From Shewanella electrodiphila (lineage in GTDB: Bacteria > Pseudomonadota > Gammaproteobacteria > Enterobacterales > Shewanellaceae): a stretch of DNA of 64,000 nucleotides. A model generated the notes under the pieces. The model did no database searches and was not told the origin of the DNA. It worked only from the letters and a program-made list of their open reading frames with translations. Both the position numbers and the translations under genes were made by a program. Every line of letters begins with the position of its first letter. Positions within the stretch are counted from its first letter, which is position 1. The DNA is taken from NCBI RefSeq assembly GCF_023283985.1, contig NZ_JAKIKU010000001.1:682001-746000 (forward strand), read 5' to 3'. This document shows positions 15,827-25,842 of this stretch, piece after piece.

Positions 15827-18154
15827 TTGAATAACAACAAATTAATCCCACTAGCCTTAGCTATTGCTGGGCTCTCAGGAAGCTTGCAAGCAGCAGAGCA
15901 TGCTCCCATACCACAAACTGGCGCATTTGATATGGTGATTGCTGATGAGCAAAAACTGATTCAAATGCTTAAGAAGTCAGGAAAAATCCCACAGTCAGCT
16001 AGCTTGAAAGAAGCGGAGTCGGCATTAAAAACCTATCTTAAAAAGCGTCAAGCTGAAGCGATAGTGAACGCTGCAGCTCAAGATGCAAATATCACCAGCC
16101 ATTATTCAATGACCAGTGAAATTAAAAGTAAAACTAAAATGGAACGCCGCCATGAAGCGTCGAAAGGCAGTTTAACGGGGCGCTCGATTCGAAACGCACC
16201 TGAAAACGTTCAAGAAGAACTTTATGATGGATCAACTCGAGAAGCGCGAGTTTTGGCTATTTTAATGGAGTTTCCAGACTTTGTTCATAACTCAATTTTG
16301 CCAGAAGAGTCAGGCATGTATTATGAGGATTACAATCAAGACCACTACCGCCAAATCTTATTTGGTGATGATGGTTGGGTTGCTCCGAATGGTCATCATG
16401 CCAATTCATTTAGACAATTCTATGAAAAACAATCTGGTGATAGCTACACAGTAACTGGTGATGTTGCAGGTTGGTATATGGCAACGATGCCAGCAGCATT
16501 TTACGGCAACAATGTTGATGGTGATGCCCGCAGCCTAATTCGAGAAGCGCTGACTGCAGCCTCATTAGATCCGAGTTTAGATTTAAGCCAATTTGATATA
16601 GAAGATCGCTATGATCTTGATGGTGATGGTAATTATTGGGAACCTGATGGATTAGTGGATCACGTAATGGTGTTCCATTCTGCCGTGGGTGAAGAGGCTG
16701 GTGGCGGTCAAGTAGGCGAAGATGCTATTTGGTCACATCGCTGGAACCTCGGTGGCGTATACGGCATTCCAGACTCAAATACTGATGTACCATATTGGGG
16801 CGGTTTAATGGGAGCATTTGATTACACCATTGCACCCATCGATAGTGCTGTGGGTGTGATAAGCCATGAGTACGGTCATGATTTAGGATTACCTGATGAA
16901 TATGATACCCAATACACTGGTGAAGGCGAGCCAGTGTCCATGTGGTCAGTCATGTCTTCAGGAAGCTGGGCTGGTGAGTTAGGTGGTACTGAGCCTGTTG
17001 GCTTTAGTCCCTTTGCTAAAGAGCATCTTCAAGCCACTTTAGGCGGAAATTGGCAGCACGGTGCAATCGTTAATTTCGATGATATTCCTCGTCGTGGAGT
17101 GGTGGGTTTACTTGATCAAGCATCTAGTAAAGGAACAAATCATGATGTCATTAAGATTACTCTTCCTAATAAAGTTCAAGTGATTACCGAGCCTACGAGT
17201 GGCGAATATGCTTACTTCAGTGGTTCAGGCGATAACTTGGAAAATCTAATGGGCGTTGCTGTTGATCTTAGCGATGCAACGACGGCTTCACTGCAATTTC
17301 AAGCTTGGTACGACATCGAAACAGACTGGGATTACGCCTATGTCATGGCTGTAGGCGAGTTTGGACAAGTGATGCTAGAGGGCAATATTACCTCTACAAC
17401 CAATCCAAATGATACCAACCTAGGTAACGGTATTACCGGAGTTTCAGCTGGATGGATTAATGCAGAGTTTGATTTAACCTCACTTGCAGGCAATGCATTT
17501 AATCTTTACGTGATGTATCAAACTGATGGCGCGGTAACGAACCCAGGTATGTATGTTGATGATATTAATCTAGTCGTTGATGACGTTGAGACCTTTACTG
17601 CGAATGCAGATTCATCACCAGAAGTGATGATGTTAAATGGTTTTGAGGTGTCTTCAGGTTCATCGGAAACAGAGCATTACTATCTGGTTGAGTGGCGTAC
17701 ACATCATGGCGTTGATAGCGGCTTAGAGCATATTAATGTTGCCGGACAGCCAATGACCTATGAGAAAGGTATGTTGATTTGGTATGTTGATAATCAATAT
17801 TCTGACAACTGGGTTGGAGTGCATCCTGGCGATGGTTTCTTAGGTGTGGTCGATGCAGATCAAAATACCTTGTCTTGGAGTAATGGCAATATTGCGACGA
17901 CTCGTTATCAAATTCACGACGCAACGTTCAGAATAGATAGACCAGAGAAAATGTTTATCGATTTGTCTGAGCAATACGGCATTACTATGTATGACAACCG
18001 CACTCGTGCTCAACGTACCTTCAGAGACTCAAGAGATTATACCGGCGGTGACTTGTTAGATGCTGGGCGTAATATTCCTGAGTATGGTTTAACTATTCGG
18101 TTAATAAACCAAAGTGAAGACAGAAGTGTTGGTGCAGTAATGATTACCAAGTAG
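15827..18154 (+). CDS. Secreted M6-family metalloprotease (immune inhibitor A-like)
   Basis: Secreted zinc endopeptidase of 775 residues. A signal peptide (about 1-22) and a propeptide-like region (to about 115) precede the M6 catalytic domain. The zinc motif HEYGHDLGLPD has His347, Glu348, His351 and the third ligand Asp357, as in HExxHxxGxxD enzymes. A jelly-roll, MAM-like domain follows (about 460-590: WYDIETDWDYAYV, GMYVDDINLVVDD), then a C-terminal region. Translation probably starts at TTG 15827: GAGGG lies seven bases upstream, no in-frame ATG precedes the signal peptide, and the ATG at 15813 is out of frame. Likely roles are degrading external protein or virulence; the target is unknown. 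Confidence 0.92.
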   Translation: MNNNKLIPLALAIAGLSGSLQAAEHAPIPQTGAFDMVIADEQKLIQMLKKSGKIPQSASLKEAESALKTYLKKRQAEAIVNAAAQDANITSHYSMTSEIKSKTKMERRHEASKGSLTGRSIRNAPENVQEELYDGSTREARVLAILMEFPDFVHNSILPEESGMYYEDYNQDHYRQILFGDDGWVAPNGHHANSFRQFYEKQSGDSYTVTGDVAGWYMATMPAAFYGNNVDGDARSLIREALTAASLDPSLDLSQFDIEDRYDLDGDGNYWEPDGLVDHVMVFHSAVGEEAGGGQVGEDAIWSHRWNLGGVYGIPDSNTDVPYWGGLMGAFDYTIAPIDSAVGVISHEYGHDLGLPDEYDTQYTGEGEPVSMWSVMSSGSWAGELGGTEPVGFSPFAKEHLQATLGGNWQHGAIVNFDDIPRRGVVGLLDQASSKGTNHDVIKITLPNKVQVITEPTSGEYAYFSGSGDNLENLMGVAVDLSDATTASLQFQAWYDIETDWDYAYVMAVGEFGQVMLEGNITSTTNPNDTNLGNGITGVSAGWINAEFDLTSLAGNAFNLYVMYQTDGAVTNPGMYVDDINLVVDDVETFTANADSSPEVMMLNGFEVSSGSSETEHYYLVEWRTHHGVDSGLEHINVAGQPMTYEKGMLIWYVDNQYSDNWVGVHPGDGFLGVVDADQNTLSWSNGNIATTRYQIHDATFRIDRPEKMFIDLSEQYGITMYDNRTRAQRTFRDSRDYTGGDLLDAGRNIPEYGLTIRLINQSEDRSVGAVMITK

Positions 18155-18186
18155 ATTTACTCAAATTGAATTGGATTAAATTAAAC

Positions 18187-18212
18187 AAAAGCGCTGATTT
18201 CAGCGCTTTTTT
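18187..18212 (+). terminator. Terminator after the M6 protease gene
   Basis: AAAAGCGCTG-ATTT-CAGCGCTTTT, a 10-bp perfect stem followed by T. Confidence 0.88.
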
Positions 18213-18450
18213 ACATTTTAATTTAGAAAATTATTTAAACAGCAATTTGGGTGATACCTGCAGAAAATTGACTCTTTTTAGTTAATTCAAACGTTAACTA
18301 TCCTCGATTTAGTTCTATCGACTCAATAGTGGTGCTGAGACTGGCGTATACACCTATATGTTTTATCGTTGTATTTATTACATTCTAGCCATGTTGGTAT
18401 AGTGTTAACTTATTATGCCGCTAAATTGTTATACTGATATGGTTATAGCA

Positions 18451-18490
18451 GGTTAAAAATAGTTGTCGTAGGTTAAACATGGTTGTCGCA
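18451..18490. repeat. Two 20-bp tandem repeats upstream of the GGDEF gene
   Basis: GGTTAAAAATAGTTGTCGTA and a copy with three changes are directly adjacent, ending about 17 bp before the GTG start. Confidence 0.7.
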
Positions 18491-18507
18491 GATAAAAAGG
18501 AAATTCG

Positions 18508-20478
18508 GTGCTAATTCATTCCTTCATGAATAAATTAAACGCGAGCAATAAACCTATCGTCATCTTGATCATGTTGCTATGCATCATGTCATTCAGTTTT
18601 CCTATATTAGCCAATGAAGCTAATAATCCAGACGCTAGTCCAGTTTCTAAAAAAGAAATATCAAAACCTAAACCTACAGAGCTATCCGCCACTGACATTA
18701 GCCAACTAAAATTAATCTTATCCTCTATTGAGCTGGCTGATGAAAAGTTAGCTTTTCTTATGGAGAAAAAGAGCGAAACAGCCTATTGGGATGTCCATCA
18801 ACAAGCCGAATTTTATGTGTTATTAGCAATAGAGCAAGAGGCTGTTGATCAACTTGATAGTGCTTACGATAGCTATAGTCATATTGTTAGTATGCTAGAA
18901 AGAGAGCCCATTTCTGACTTATTGGTAATTGCGTATATTGAGCGTTCTTTTATCAAATATTTACAAACAAATTCGAAAGCCGATTATTGCCCTGATAGAG
19001 AGCATGCGCTGGGGCTTGCTCGCCAATTAAACTCACCTGATACTCTGGTAAAAGCGTTAACCCAAAGCGCATTTTGCTATGCCGATGTGGATATTTTTGA
19101 AGAAGGCTTATCAAGGTTAGATGAAGCCTTGATGTTAGCCAAGAAGCATCAATTTACAGCTAACCGACAAGCAATGATTTATAACTCCACGGGAGCGATT
19201 TATCGCGCAAACGGATTACATAAATACGCTTACGAATACTTTCGTGAAGCATATAATTTATGGAGTTCAGTCGACGATCATCAAGATGTGTTTAATATGC
19301 TCCACAATATGGTGGGTGAATCGATAAAAGTGTCTGACTGGGAACAGGCTGAAATAGCCGTTGCTGGATTATTTGATTTGGCGAGGCAGCACCCTGAATT
19401 CGATGACTTTATGTTTTTTGCTCATCATAACGCGGGGCGTAGCTATTTTTTTAAGCAAGACTTTCAACGAGCAGTGGAGCATTTACACAGTGCTTTGCAG
19501 CTTAAAGCGCAGACCAATGAAACATTTTTTATCGATATTACCATCGGCTATCTTTCCTTAAGTTATATGCAGCAAAACGAAGTGGATAAAGCATTTGAAA
19601 TGGCGTCACAATTTATTCATTCCAATAGCTATCAATCAAGCCCCAAATTTTTGCAAACATCGGTCCTAGCTTTAGATAAATTTGCGCAAAAAGACTATCA
19701 AAACAGTTTTAATATTTTACTCACTAGCTTAGGCAATGAACGCAAAACTTATGCGTCGATTATGGACAAAGATGTGATTTATTCTTCGTTAGAGCACAGT
19801 GCTAAAGTTGCGGAGTATGAGGTTAAAATTCTCGAGAACCAGCTGTCGATTAATCTGTTGAAATTAAAATCTGAAATAGATAAACAGCAAATCTCTAAGT
19901 TGAGCTTAACGGTAACAGCGTTAATCATTGCCGTTTTATTGGTAATGATGGCATTTTTAGTGCAGTCACGACGCTTTTTTAAACGCCGTTCTCAAACTGA
20001 TTATATGACTGGTATTTCCAATCGCCGCTATACCATGGAACAAGGCAATAAATTATTTGCACTGGCTAAAAAGCGCAATGAACCACTCGCTGTTATCATT
20101 TTTGATATTGATAAGTTCAAAATTATTAATGACACATATGGGCATGCAGTAGGTGACTTAGCCATTAAAGCGACCGCGAGTAAAGCAAGACACTGGTTTA
20201 AAAAATCGGATATTCTGGGTCGTATCGGTGGCGAAGAGTTTTTACTCATTTTGCCTAACACTGACTTAGACCAAGCCGTTGAGGTTGCTGAACGATTACG
20301 TATCAGCATTGAACAACATCAATTCAAATTTAATGATATTACCCTTGAGTTTACAATAAGCTTAGGGGTGAGTATTAAGCATGATGATTCTGACAACTTA
20401 GCTCAAATGATTAAAGCGGCCGATGCTGGCTTATATAAAGCGAAAAACAGCGGTCGTAATCAGGTGTTTTCTGCATGA
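18508..20478 (+). CDS. Membrane TPR-GGDEF diguanylate cyclase
   Basis: Predicted to make cyclic di-GMP from two GTP. The 656-residue protein has an N-terminal signal/anchor (about 16-36), a long helical TPR-like sensor (about 60-440) and a TM near 470-490 (VTALIIAVLLVMMAFLV). A C-terminal GGDEF domain starting with DYMTGISNRR carries active-site GGEEF at 574-578. The inhibitory I-site position reads KKSD instead of RxxD, so product inhibition may be weak. The sensor is periplasmic by this topology. GTG at 18508 is preferred because AAGGA lies six bases upstream; the ATG seven codons later lacks one. It stands alone, between the protease and the branched-chain catabolic cluster. Confidence 0.88.
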   Translation: MLIHSFMNKLNASNKPIVILIMLLCIMSFSFPILANEANNPDASPVSKKEISKPKPTELSATDISQLKLILSSIELADEKLAFLMEKKSETAYWDVHQQAEFYVLLAIEQEAVDQLDSAYDSYSHIVSMLEREPISDLLVIAYIERSFIKYLQTNSKADYCPDREHALGLARQLNSPDTLVKALTQSAFCYADVDIFEEGLSRLDEALMLAKKHQFTANRQAMIYNSTGAIYRANGLHKYAYEYFREAYNLWSSVDDHQDVFNMLHNMVGESIKVSDWEQAEIAVAGLFDLARQHPEFDDFMFFAHHNAGRSYFFKQDFQRAVEHLHSALQLKAQTNETFFIDITIGYLSLSYMQQNEVDKAFEMASQFIHSNSYQSSPKFLQTSVLALDKFAQKDYQNSFNILLTSLGNERKTYASIMDKDVIYSSLEHSAKVAEYEVKILENQLSINLLKLKSEIDKQQISKLSLTVTALIIAVLLVMMAFLVQSRRFFKRRSQTDYMTGISNRRYTMEQGNKLFALAKKRNEPLAVIIFDIDKFKIINDTYGHAVGDLAIKATASKARHWFKKSDILGRIGGEEFLLILPNTDLDQAVEVAERLRISIEQHQFKFNDITLEFTISLGVSIKHDDSDNLAQMIKAADAGLYKAKNSGRNQVFSA

Positions 20479-20675
20479 TGAGCTAACCAAACAAAAATAA
20501 AGATCAAATAACTACAATGCTGGCAGTCATACGACCTGGTAGTCAGATTGATAAACGAGATCCAAGCCATTCCTCCTCCTTTAAAATGTAATTTTTTCAA
20601 TTGCTTATCCTGTTTGTAAATTTTCAATGACAGCGATTTAAAATTCTTAATGTTTATTTAACTGATTTCTCTTGC

Positions 20676-20691
20676 TTTACGTTAGCGTAAA
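20676..20691. promoter_or_regulatory. Palindrome TTTACG-N4-CGTAAA upstream of the valine/isoleucine cluster
   Basis: A perfect 6-bp inverted repeat with a TTAG centre, 85 bp before the thiolase start. Branched-chain catabolic genes in Shewanella are controlled by the MerR-family regulator LiuR. As I remember it, the LiuR site has this kind of TTTACG/CGTAAA sequence, so this is a candidate LiuR operator. No regulator gene is in the window. Confidence 0.5.
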
Positions 20692-20775
20692 CGTCAGAGT
20701 GTGATTATTGAACTAGATCACATTTTACTGTGTATTAATCTCGGCCATGTTAAGTCGGGTTACAGCGGAGAAGTT

Positions 20776-21969
20776 ATGAGTACAACACTTTCATCACCAC
20801 AAGATATCGTTATCGTTGCAGCAAAACGTACCCCAATGGGTGGTTTTCAAGGCGCATTGTCAGCCGTTACATCTCCTACATTAGCCGCGACAGCAATCAA
20901 AGGCTTAGTGGCGCAAACTAATATCGATACTCAACAAATTGATGAAGTGTTAATGGGCTGTGTGTTACCAGCAGGTTTAGGCCAAGCGCCTGCACGTCAA
21001 GCAACCTTAGGGGCTGATTTGCCATTAAGTGTTGGTGCTACCACAGTTAATAAAGTCTGCGGCTCAGGTATGAAAACCGTCATGATGGCGCATGATTTAA
21101 TTAAAGCGGGTTCAAGCGAAGTGGTGATTGCTGGTGGCATGGAAAGCATGACACAAGCACCATACTTACTTGATAAAGCGCGTGGCGGGATGCGTATGGG
21201 GCATGGCAAAGTGTTAGACCATATGTTCCTTGATGGACTTGAAGATGCTTACACTGGCGGGGCAATGGGCACTTTCGCACAACAAACGGCAGATGACTTT
21301 GGTTTAACCCGCGAAGGTATGGATCAATTCGCCCTAAACTCACTTGAAAAAGCCAACGCTGCGATTAATTCAGGCGCGTTTAAGCAAGAAGTTGTGCCTG
21401 TGACCATTTCAAGTCGCCGTGGTGATGTCACTATCGATACTGATGAGCAACCGGGTAACGCCCGTCCTGAAAAAATTCCAACTCTGCGACCTGCATTTGC
21501 TAAAGACGGCACGATTACAGCGGCAAACTCTAGCTCAATTTCAGATGGTGCAGCTGCACTCATGTTAATGAGCCGCGAAAAAGCGGAGTCGTTAGGGCTT
21601 GATGTGATGGCCACAATTAAAGGCCACACAACTCATTCGCAAGAACCATCAATGTTTACCACCGCGCCTGTAGGCGCAATGAACAAATTATTCGACAAAG
21701 TGAGCTGGTCTAAGGCTGACGTTGATTTATTTGAAATCAACGAAGCGTTCGCAATGGTGACCATGCTTGCAATCAGTGAGCTACAACTTGATGAATCAAA
21801 AGTAAATATTAATGGCGGTGCCTGCGCTTTAGGTCATCCAATTGGTTGTTCTGGTGCACGTGTATTAGTGACGTTAATCCATGCGCTTAAAGCGAAAGGA
21901 TTAACCAAAGGTGTGGCGTCATTATGTATCGGTGGCGGCGAAGCCACTGCGATGGCGATTGAAGTCTAG
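20776..21969 (+). CDS. Acetyl-CoA acetyltransferase / thiolase
   Basis: Thiolase of 397 residues with nucleophile Cys95 (NKVCGSGMKTV), His354 (CALGHPIGCSG) and Cys384 (SLCIGGGEA). It cleaves 3-ketoacyl-CoA with CoA. In this setting it is likely to split 2-methylacetoacetyl-CoA from isoleucine into acetyl-CoA and propionyl-CoA; acetoacetyl-CoA is another plausible substrate. The ATG at 20776 has GGAG five bases upstream; the open frame back to 20701 looks non-coding. First gene of the catabolic cluster, with the LiuR-like palindrome in front. Confidence 0.93.
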   Translation: MSTTLSSPQDIVIVAAKRTPMGGFQGALSAVTSPTLAATAIKGLVAQTNIDTQQIDEVLMGCVLPAGLGQAPARQATLGADLPLSVGATTVNKVCGSGMKTVMMAHDLIKAGSSEVVIAGGMESMTQAPYLLDKARGGMRMGHGKVLDHMFLDGLEDAYTGGAMGTFAQQTADDFGLTREGMDQFALNSLEKANAAINSGAFKQEVVPVTISSRRGDVTIDTDEQPGNARPEKIPTLRPAFAKDGTITAANSSSISDGAAALMLMSREKAESLGLDVMATIKGHTTHSQEPSMFTTAPVGAMNKLFDKVSWSKADVDLFEINEAFAMVTMLAISELQLDESKVNINGGACALGHPIGCSGARVLVTLIHALKAKGLTKGVASLCIGGGEATAMAIEV

Positions 21970-22029
21970 TCATAACGTTTTTAATGACAAAAAGTACAGT
22001 GGTAAAAGATTAGAAATTCAACAAGACGT

Positions 22030-22086
22030 AAGTACTGGACTAGCTTGGCAATTTAAATAGCCACAATAAAACAGCAGCCAGTACTT
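22030..22086 (+). other. Nested inverted repeat between thiolase gene and mmsA
   Basis: AAGTACTGG (22030-22038) pairs with CCAGTACTT (22078-22086), enclosing a TGGC/GCCA hairpin. No T tract follows, so it is not a typical terminator. It may affect mRNA processing within the operon. Confidence 0.4.
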
Positions 22087-22131
22087 AACTTTAAATGAGC
22101 TTTGGGGCTCAACAGGGATTTAGGAAGCAAC

Positions 22132-23625
22132 ATGACGGTTCAAGTTAAACATTATATTAATGGCGAATTTACCGAAGGCGTAGGTTCACAGGTTATATCA
22201 GTTACTAATCCAGCAGATAACCAGGTCATTGCTAACATCAATGCAGCCACTGCTGACGAAGTGAATCAAGCAATTCATAGTGCTAAAGAAGCATTTACAA
22301 CATGGAAAGAAGTGCCTGTTTCTGAACGTGCGCGCGTGATGCTTCGCTACCAGCACCTTTTAAAAGAACACCATGATGAGCTGGCTACGATTCTAGCGCA
22401 AGAAACAGGTAAAACCTTTGAAGATGCCAAAGGTGATGTTTGGCGCGGAATTGAAGTGGCTGAGCATGCATGTAATATCGCTTCTATGATGATGGGCGAA
22501 ACCGTTGAAAATGTTGCCCGTAATATCGATACCTACAGCTACACTCAACCATTAGGTGTCTGTGCGGGTATTACACCATTTAACTTCCCTGCAATGATCC
22601 CTTTATGGATGTTCCCACTCGCCATTGCTTGCGGTAATACCTTTATTCTCAAGCCGTCAGAACAAGATCCAATGACTCCGCAACGCTTAGTTGAGCTGTT
22701 TGTTGAAGCTGGCGCGCCAAAAGGTGTGTTGCAGCTTGTTCACGGTGACAAAGCTGCGGTAGATATTTTATTAAATGATCCTGCCATCAAAGCTATTTCA
22801 TTCGTGGGTTCTGTCGGTGTAGGGCAATACATTTACAAAACAGGTACAGATAACCTAAAACGCGTTCAAGCCTTTGCAGGTGCGAAAAACCACTGCGTGA
22901 TTATGCCTGATGCCAATAAACAGCAAGTGATCAACAACATGGTTGGTGCATCGGTTGGCGCTGCAGGTCAACGTTGTATGGCTATTTCTGTGGCGGTATT
23001 TGTTGGCGCTGCAAAAGAATGGATCCCAGAGCTTAAAGAAGCATTAGCCAAAGTACGTCCAGGTTTATGGGATGATAAAAATGCAGCTTATGGTCCGGTA
23101 ATAAGCCCTGCAGCTAAAGATCGAGTCCTTAAGTTGATTGCTCAAGGTAAAGAAGAAGGCGCTGAGTGCTTACTTGATGGCAGCGATTTTACTGTTGAAG
23201 GTTACGAGTCGGGTAATTGGATTGGACCAACAATGTTCAGTAATGTCACTACTGATATGGCGATTTACAAAGAAGAAATTTTTGGCCCAGTACTGTGTTG
23301 TATGGAAGCTGACGATTTAGATGAAGCAATTGAACTGGTTAATAACAGCCCTTATGGCAATGGCACGTCAATCTTTACTGCATCTGGCGGCGCGGCGCGT
23401 AAGTATCAACATCATATCGAAGTAGGACAAGTAGGGATTAACGTACCTATTCCTGTACCACTACCATTTTTCTCTTTCACCGGCTGGAAAGGCAGTTTCT
23501 ATGGCGATCAGCATGCTTATGGTAAGCAAGCTGTGCGTTTTTACACTGAAACAAAAACCATTACTTCACGCTGGTTTGCAGACGAAGTGGTCAGTGGCCC
23601 GAATATGAGTATCGATCTTAAATAG
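22132..23625 (+). CDS. mmsA: Methylmalonate-semialdehyde dehydrogenase (CoA-acylating)
   Basis: NAD- and CoA-dependent aldehyde dehydrogenase of valine breakdown, converting methylmalonate semialdehyde to propionyl-CoA and CO2. The 497-residue protein has catalytic Cys282 in [11 protein letters not shown] and the family segments [17 protein letters not shown] and EIFGPVLC. The CoA-acylating subgroup typically lacks the general-base Glu of other ALDHs, and the matching segment here reads [16 protein letters not shown], as in MmsA proteins. Start at 22132, preceded by AGGAAGC. Followed by short repeats and a terminator, so the genes from 23890 may have their own promoter. Confidence 0.95.
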   Translation: MTVQVKHYINGEFTEGVGSQVISVTNPADNQVIANINAATADEVNQAIHSAKEAFTTWKEVPVSERARVMLRYQHLLKEHHDELATILAQETGKTFEDAKGDVWRGIEVAEHACNIASMMMGETVENVARNIDTYSYTQPLGVCAGITPFNFPAMIPLWMFPLAIACGNTFILKPSEQDPMTPQRLVELFVEAGAPKGVLQLVHGDKAAVDILLNDPAIKAISFVGSVGVGQYIYKTGTDNLKRVQAFAGAKNHCVIMPDANKQQVINNMVGASVGAAGQRCMAISVAVFVGAAKEWIPELKEALAKVRPGLWDDKNAAYGPVISPAAKDRVLKLIAQGKEEGAECLLDGSDFTVEGYESGNWIGPTMFSNVTTDMAIYKEEIFGPVLCCMEADDLDEAIELVNNSPYGNGTSIFTASGGAARKYQHHIEVGQVGINVPIPVPLPFFSFTGWKGSFYGDQHAYGKQAVRFYTETKTITSRWFADEVVSGPNMSIDLK

Positions 23626-23692
23626 TCATGCTTAAGTAATCATGTCTAAATCATGCTTAAGTCATGCTTAAGTCATGAGCTAACATGCTTAG
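23626..23692. repeat. 11-bp tandem repeats after mmsA
   Basis: TCATGCTTAAG occurs directly after the stop codon and then in an 11-bp register from 23640 (TCATGTCTAAA, TCATGCTTAAG twice, TCATGAGCTAA, a partial unit). Confidence 0.75.
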
Positions 23693-23708
23693 CGTAAATC
23701 GTTTCACC

Positions 23709-23736
23709 AAGGCCTTCTTTTGGGAGAAGGCCTTTT
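23709..23736 (+). terminator. Terminator after mmsA
   Basis: AAGGCCTTCT / AGAAGGCCTT, a 10-bp perfect stem, followed by a short T run. Confidence 0.75.
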
Positions 23737-23889
23737 ACAACGTAAATAACAAGTCAGCAAGACGCTGCGACAACAACCATTCACGTATAGCATCACCGCA
23801 CATCGAGCAGTATAGCTCCACCTAATAATTTCGCGGGATGTTAAGCGCACCAAATGACCTAAGAGTCATAGTAAAAAAGGATTCAGACC

Positions 23890-25047
23890 ATGGATTTTAA
23901 TTTCAACGAAGACCAACGCCAATTCGCCGATCTTGCTCGTCAATTTGCAGCAGAAGAGCTAGCGCCTTTTGCCGCTCAATGGGATGAAGAACATCATTTT
24001 CCAAAAGACGTATTAAAAAAAGCAGGCGAGCTTGGTTTCTGCTCATTGTACTCACCAGAATCTGAAGGTGGCATGGGCTTATCTCGCCTTGATGCATCAA
24101 TCATTTTTGAAGAGTTATCTCATGGTTGTACAGCGACAACTGCGATGTTAACGATTCATAATATGGCCACATGGATGGTCACAACATGGGGCACCGAAAC
24201 CTTACGCCAGCAATGGTCTGAGGGGTTAACTACTGGTCAATTATTGGCATCTTACTGTTTAACCGAACCAGGTGCGGGAAGTGATGCGGCATCATTACAA
24301 ACCAAAGCCGTTAAAGATGGTGATGATTACATCATTAATGGTTCAAAAATGTTTATTTCAGGTGCGGGTGAAACTGAGTTATTAGTCGTAATGTGCCGCA
24401 CAGGCGATGCAGGGGCTAAAGGTATTTCAGCTATTGCGATTCCTGCCGATGCCGCTGGGGTGACTTACGGCAAAGCTGAAGACAAGATGGGCTGGAACGC
24501 GCAGCCGACCCGTTTAATTAGTTTTGAGAATGTCCGTATACCGCAAGCAAATTTACTTGGTGAAGAAGGCCAAGGCTTTACTTTTGCGATGAAAGGACTG
24601 GATGGCGGCCGAATCAATATTGCGACTTGTTCAGTGGGCACTGCTCAAGCAGCCTTAGAGCGTGCAACCGAATACATGAATGAACGTAAGCAATTTGGCA
24701 AACCTATTGCTGCTTTTCAAGGATTACAGTTCAAGTTAGCCGATATGGCAACTGAGTTAGTCGCTGCCCGTCAAATGGTGCGTTTAGCGGCATTTAAACT
24801 TGACCAGAACGACCCTGAAGCTACCGCATATTGCGCAATGGCGAAACGATTTGCCACAGATATTGGCTTTCAAGTGTGTGATAGCGCGCTGCAAATTCAT
24901 GGTGGCTATGGTTATATTCGTGAATACCCACTTGAACGTCATTTCAGAGATGTAAGAGTGCATCAAATTCTTGAAGGCACCAATGAAATCATGCGTTTAA
25001 TTATTGCGCGTCGCTTATTAGATGAAAATGCTCACGCGATTCTTTAA
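23890..25047 (+). CDS. Acyl-CoA dehydrogenase, probably isobutyryl-CoA dehydrogenase
   Basis: FAD enzyme of 385 residues that oxidises a branched acyl-CoA to its 2-enoyl-CoA and passes electrons to ETF. Family signatures are CLTEPGAGSDAASLQT, ERKQFGKPIAAFQ and IHGGYGYIREYPLERHFRDVR; the catalytic base is Glu362 in QILEGTNEIM. Isobutyryl-CoA (valine) is the likely substrate because hydratase, 3-hydroxyisobutyryl-CoA hydrolase, MmsB and MmsA genes surround it; 2-methylbutyryl-CoA from isoleucine may also be used. AAGGA precedes the ATG. The next gene follows after 21 bp. Confidence 0.93.
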   Translation: MDFNFNEDQRQFADLARQFAAEELAPFAAQWDEEHHFPKDVLKKAGELGFCSLYSPESEGGMGLSRLDASIIFEELSHGCTATTAMLTIHNMATWMVTTWGTETLRQQWSEGLTTGQLLASYCLTEPGAGSDAASLQTKAVKDGDDYIINGSKMFISGAGETELLVVMCRTGDAGAKGISAIAIPADAAGVTYGKAEDKMGWNAQPTRLISFENVRIPQANLLGEEGQGFTFAMKGLDGGRINIATCSVGTAQAALERATEYMNERKQFGKPIAAFQGLQFKLADMATELVAARQMVRLAAFKLDQNDPEATAYCAMAKRFATDIGFQVCDSALQIHGGYGYIREYPLERHFRDVRVHQILEGTNEIMRLIIARRLLDENAHAIL

Positions 25048-25068
25048 CGACTTCATAAAGGGAAAATT

Positions 25069-25842
25069 ATGACAGCTATCATTGAAACCATTGAGGGTAA
25101 CACTGCAGTATTAACCCTCAATAACCCACCTGCTCATACATGGACGGCAGAAAGCCTTTCATTATTAAAAAGCATAGTACTGCGCCTAAATGACAATAAA
25201 GACATTTATGCTTTAGTGATTACCGGAGCGGGCGAGAAGTTTTTTTCAGCGGGCGCGGATTTAAATATTTTTGCTGATGGTGACAAACAAAATGCAGCAT
25301 TAATGGCACAACATTTTGGTGAAGCGTTTGAAGCTCTAAGTGCTTTTCGTGGTGTGTCGATAGCAGCGATTAACGGTTATGCCATGGGGGGCGGGCTAGA
25401 AGTGGCTCTGGCATGTGACTTACGCATTGCAGAATCCCATGCTCAAATGGCATTACCTGAAGCCACTGTTGGCCTACTCCCTTGTGCGGGTGGTACTCAA
25501 AACTTAACAGCATTGGTTGGCGAAGGTTGGGCAAAACGGATGATTTTGTGTGGCGAAAGAATCAAAGCTGATAAAGCACTGCAAATAGGCTTAGTCGAAG
25601 AAGTTGTCGAACAAGGTCAAGGAATAGTCACAGCAATGGCGCTAGCTGAGAAAGTGGCTCGTCAATCTCCAAGCAGTGTGAGTGTGTGTAAAACCTTAAT
25701 TCAAGCAGGCCGTAGCCAACCACGCACACAAGCGTTACCTTTAGAACGGGAATTATTTGTCGGCTTATTTGATACTGAAGATCAAGCTGAAGGGGTTAAT
25801 GCCTTTTTAGATAAACGTGCAGCTAAATGGAAGAATTGCTAA
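25069..25842 (+). CDS. Enoyl-CoA hydratase, probably methacrylyl-CoA hydratase
   Basis: Crotonase-fold enzyme of 257 residues with the oxyanion-hole segment FSAGADLNIF, the core INGYAMGGGLEVALACDLRIA and the catalytic Glu region ALPEATVGLLPCAGGTQ. It should add water to methacrylyl-CoA (valine) and perhaps tiglyl-CoA (isoleucine). GGGAAAA precedes the ATG. Its stop codon overlaps the start of the next crotonase-family gene by one base (TAATG), which indicates translational coupling. Confidence 0.92.
   Translation: MTAIIETIEGNTAVLTLNNPPAHTWTAESLSLLKSIVLRLNDNKDIYALVITGAGEKFFSAGADLNIFADGDKQNAALMAQHFGEAFEALSAFRGVSIAAINGYAMGGGLEVALACDLRIAESHAQMALPEATVGLLPCAGGTQNLTALVGEGWAKRMILCGERIKADKALQIGLVEEVVEQGQGIVTAMALAEKVARQSPSSVSVCKTLIQAGRSQPRTQALPLERELFVGLFDTEDQAEGVNAFLDKRAAKWKNC

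Larger units (their letters stand above)
18155..18507. other. Intergenic region before the GGDEF gene
   Basis: These 353 bp hold the protease terminator (18187) and a two-unit 20-bp tandem repeat next to the next start codon. I see no gene in it. Confidence 0.6.
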
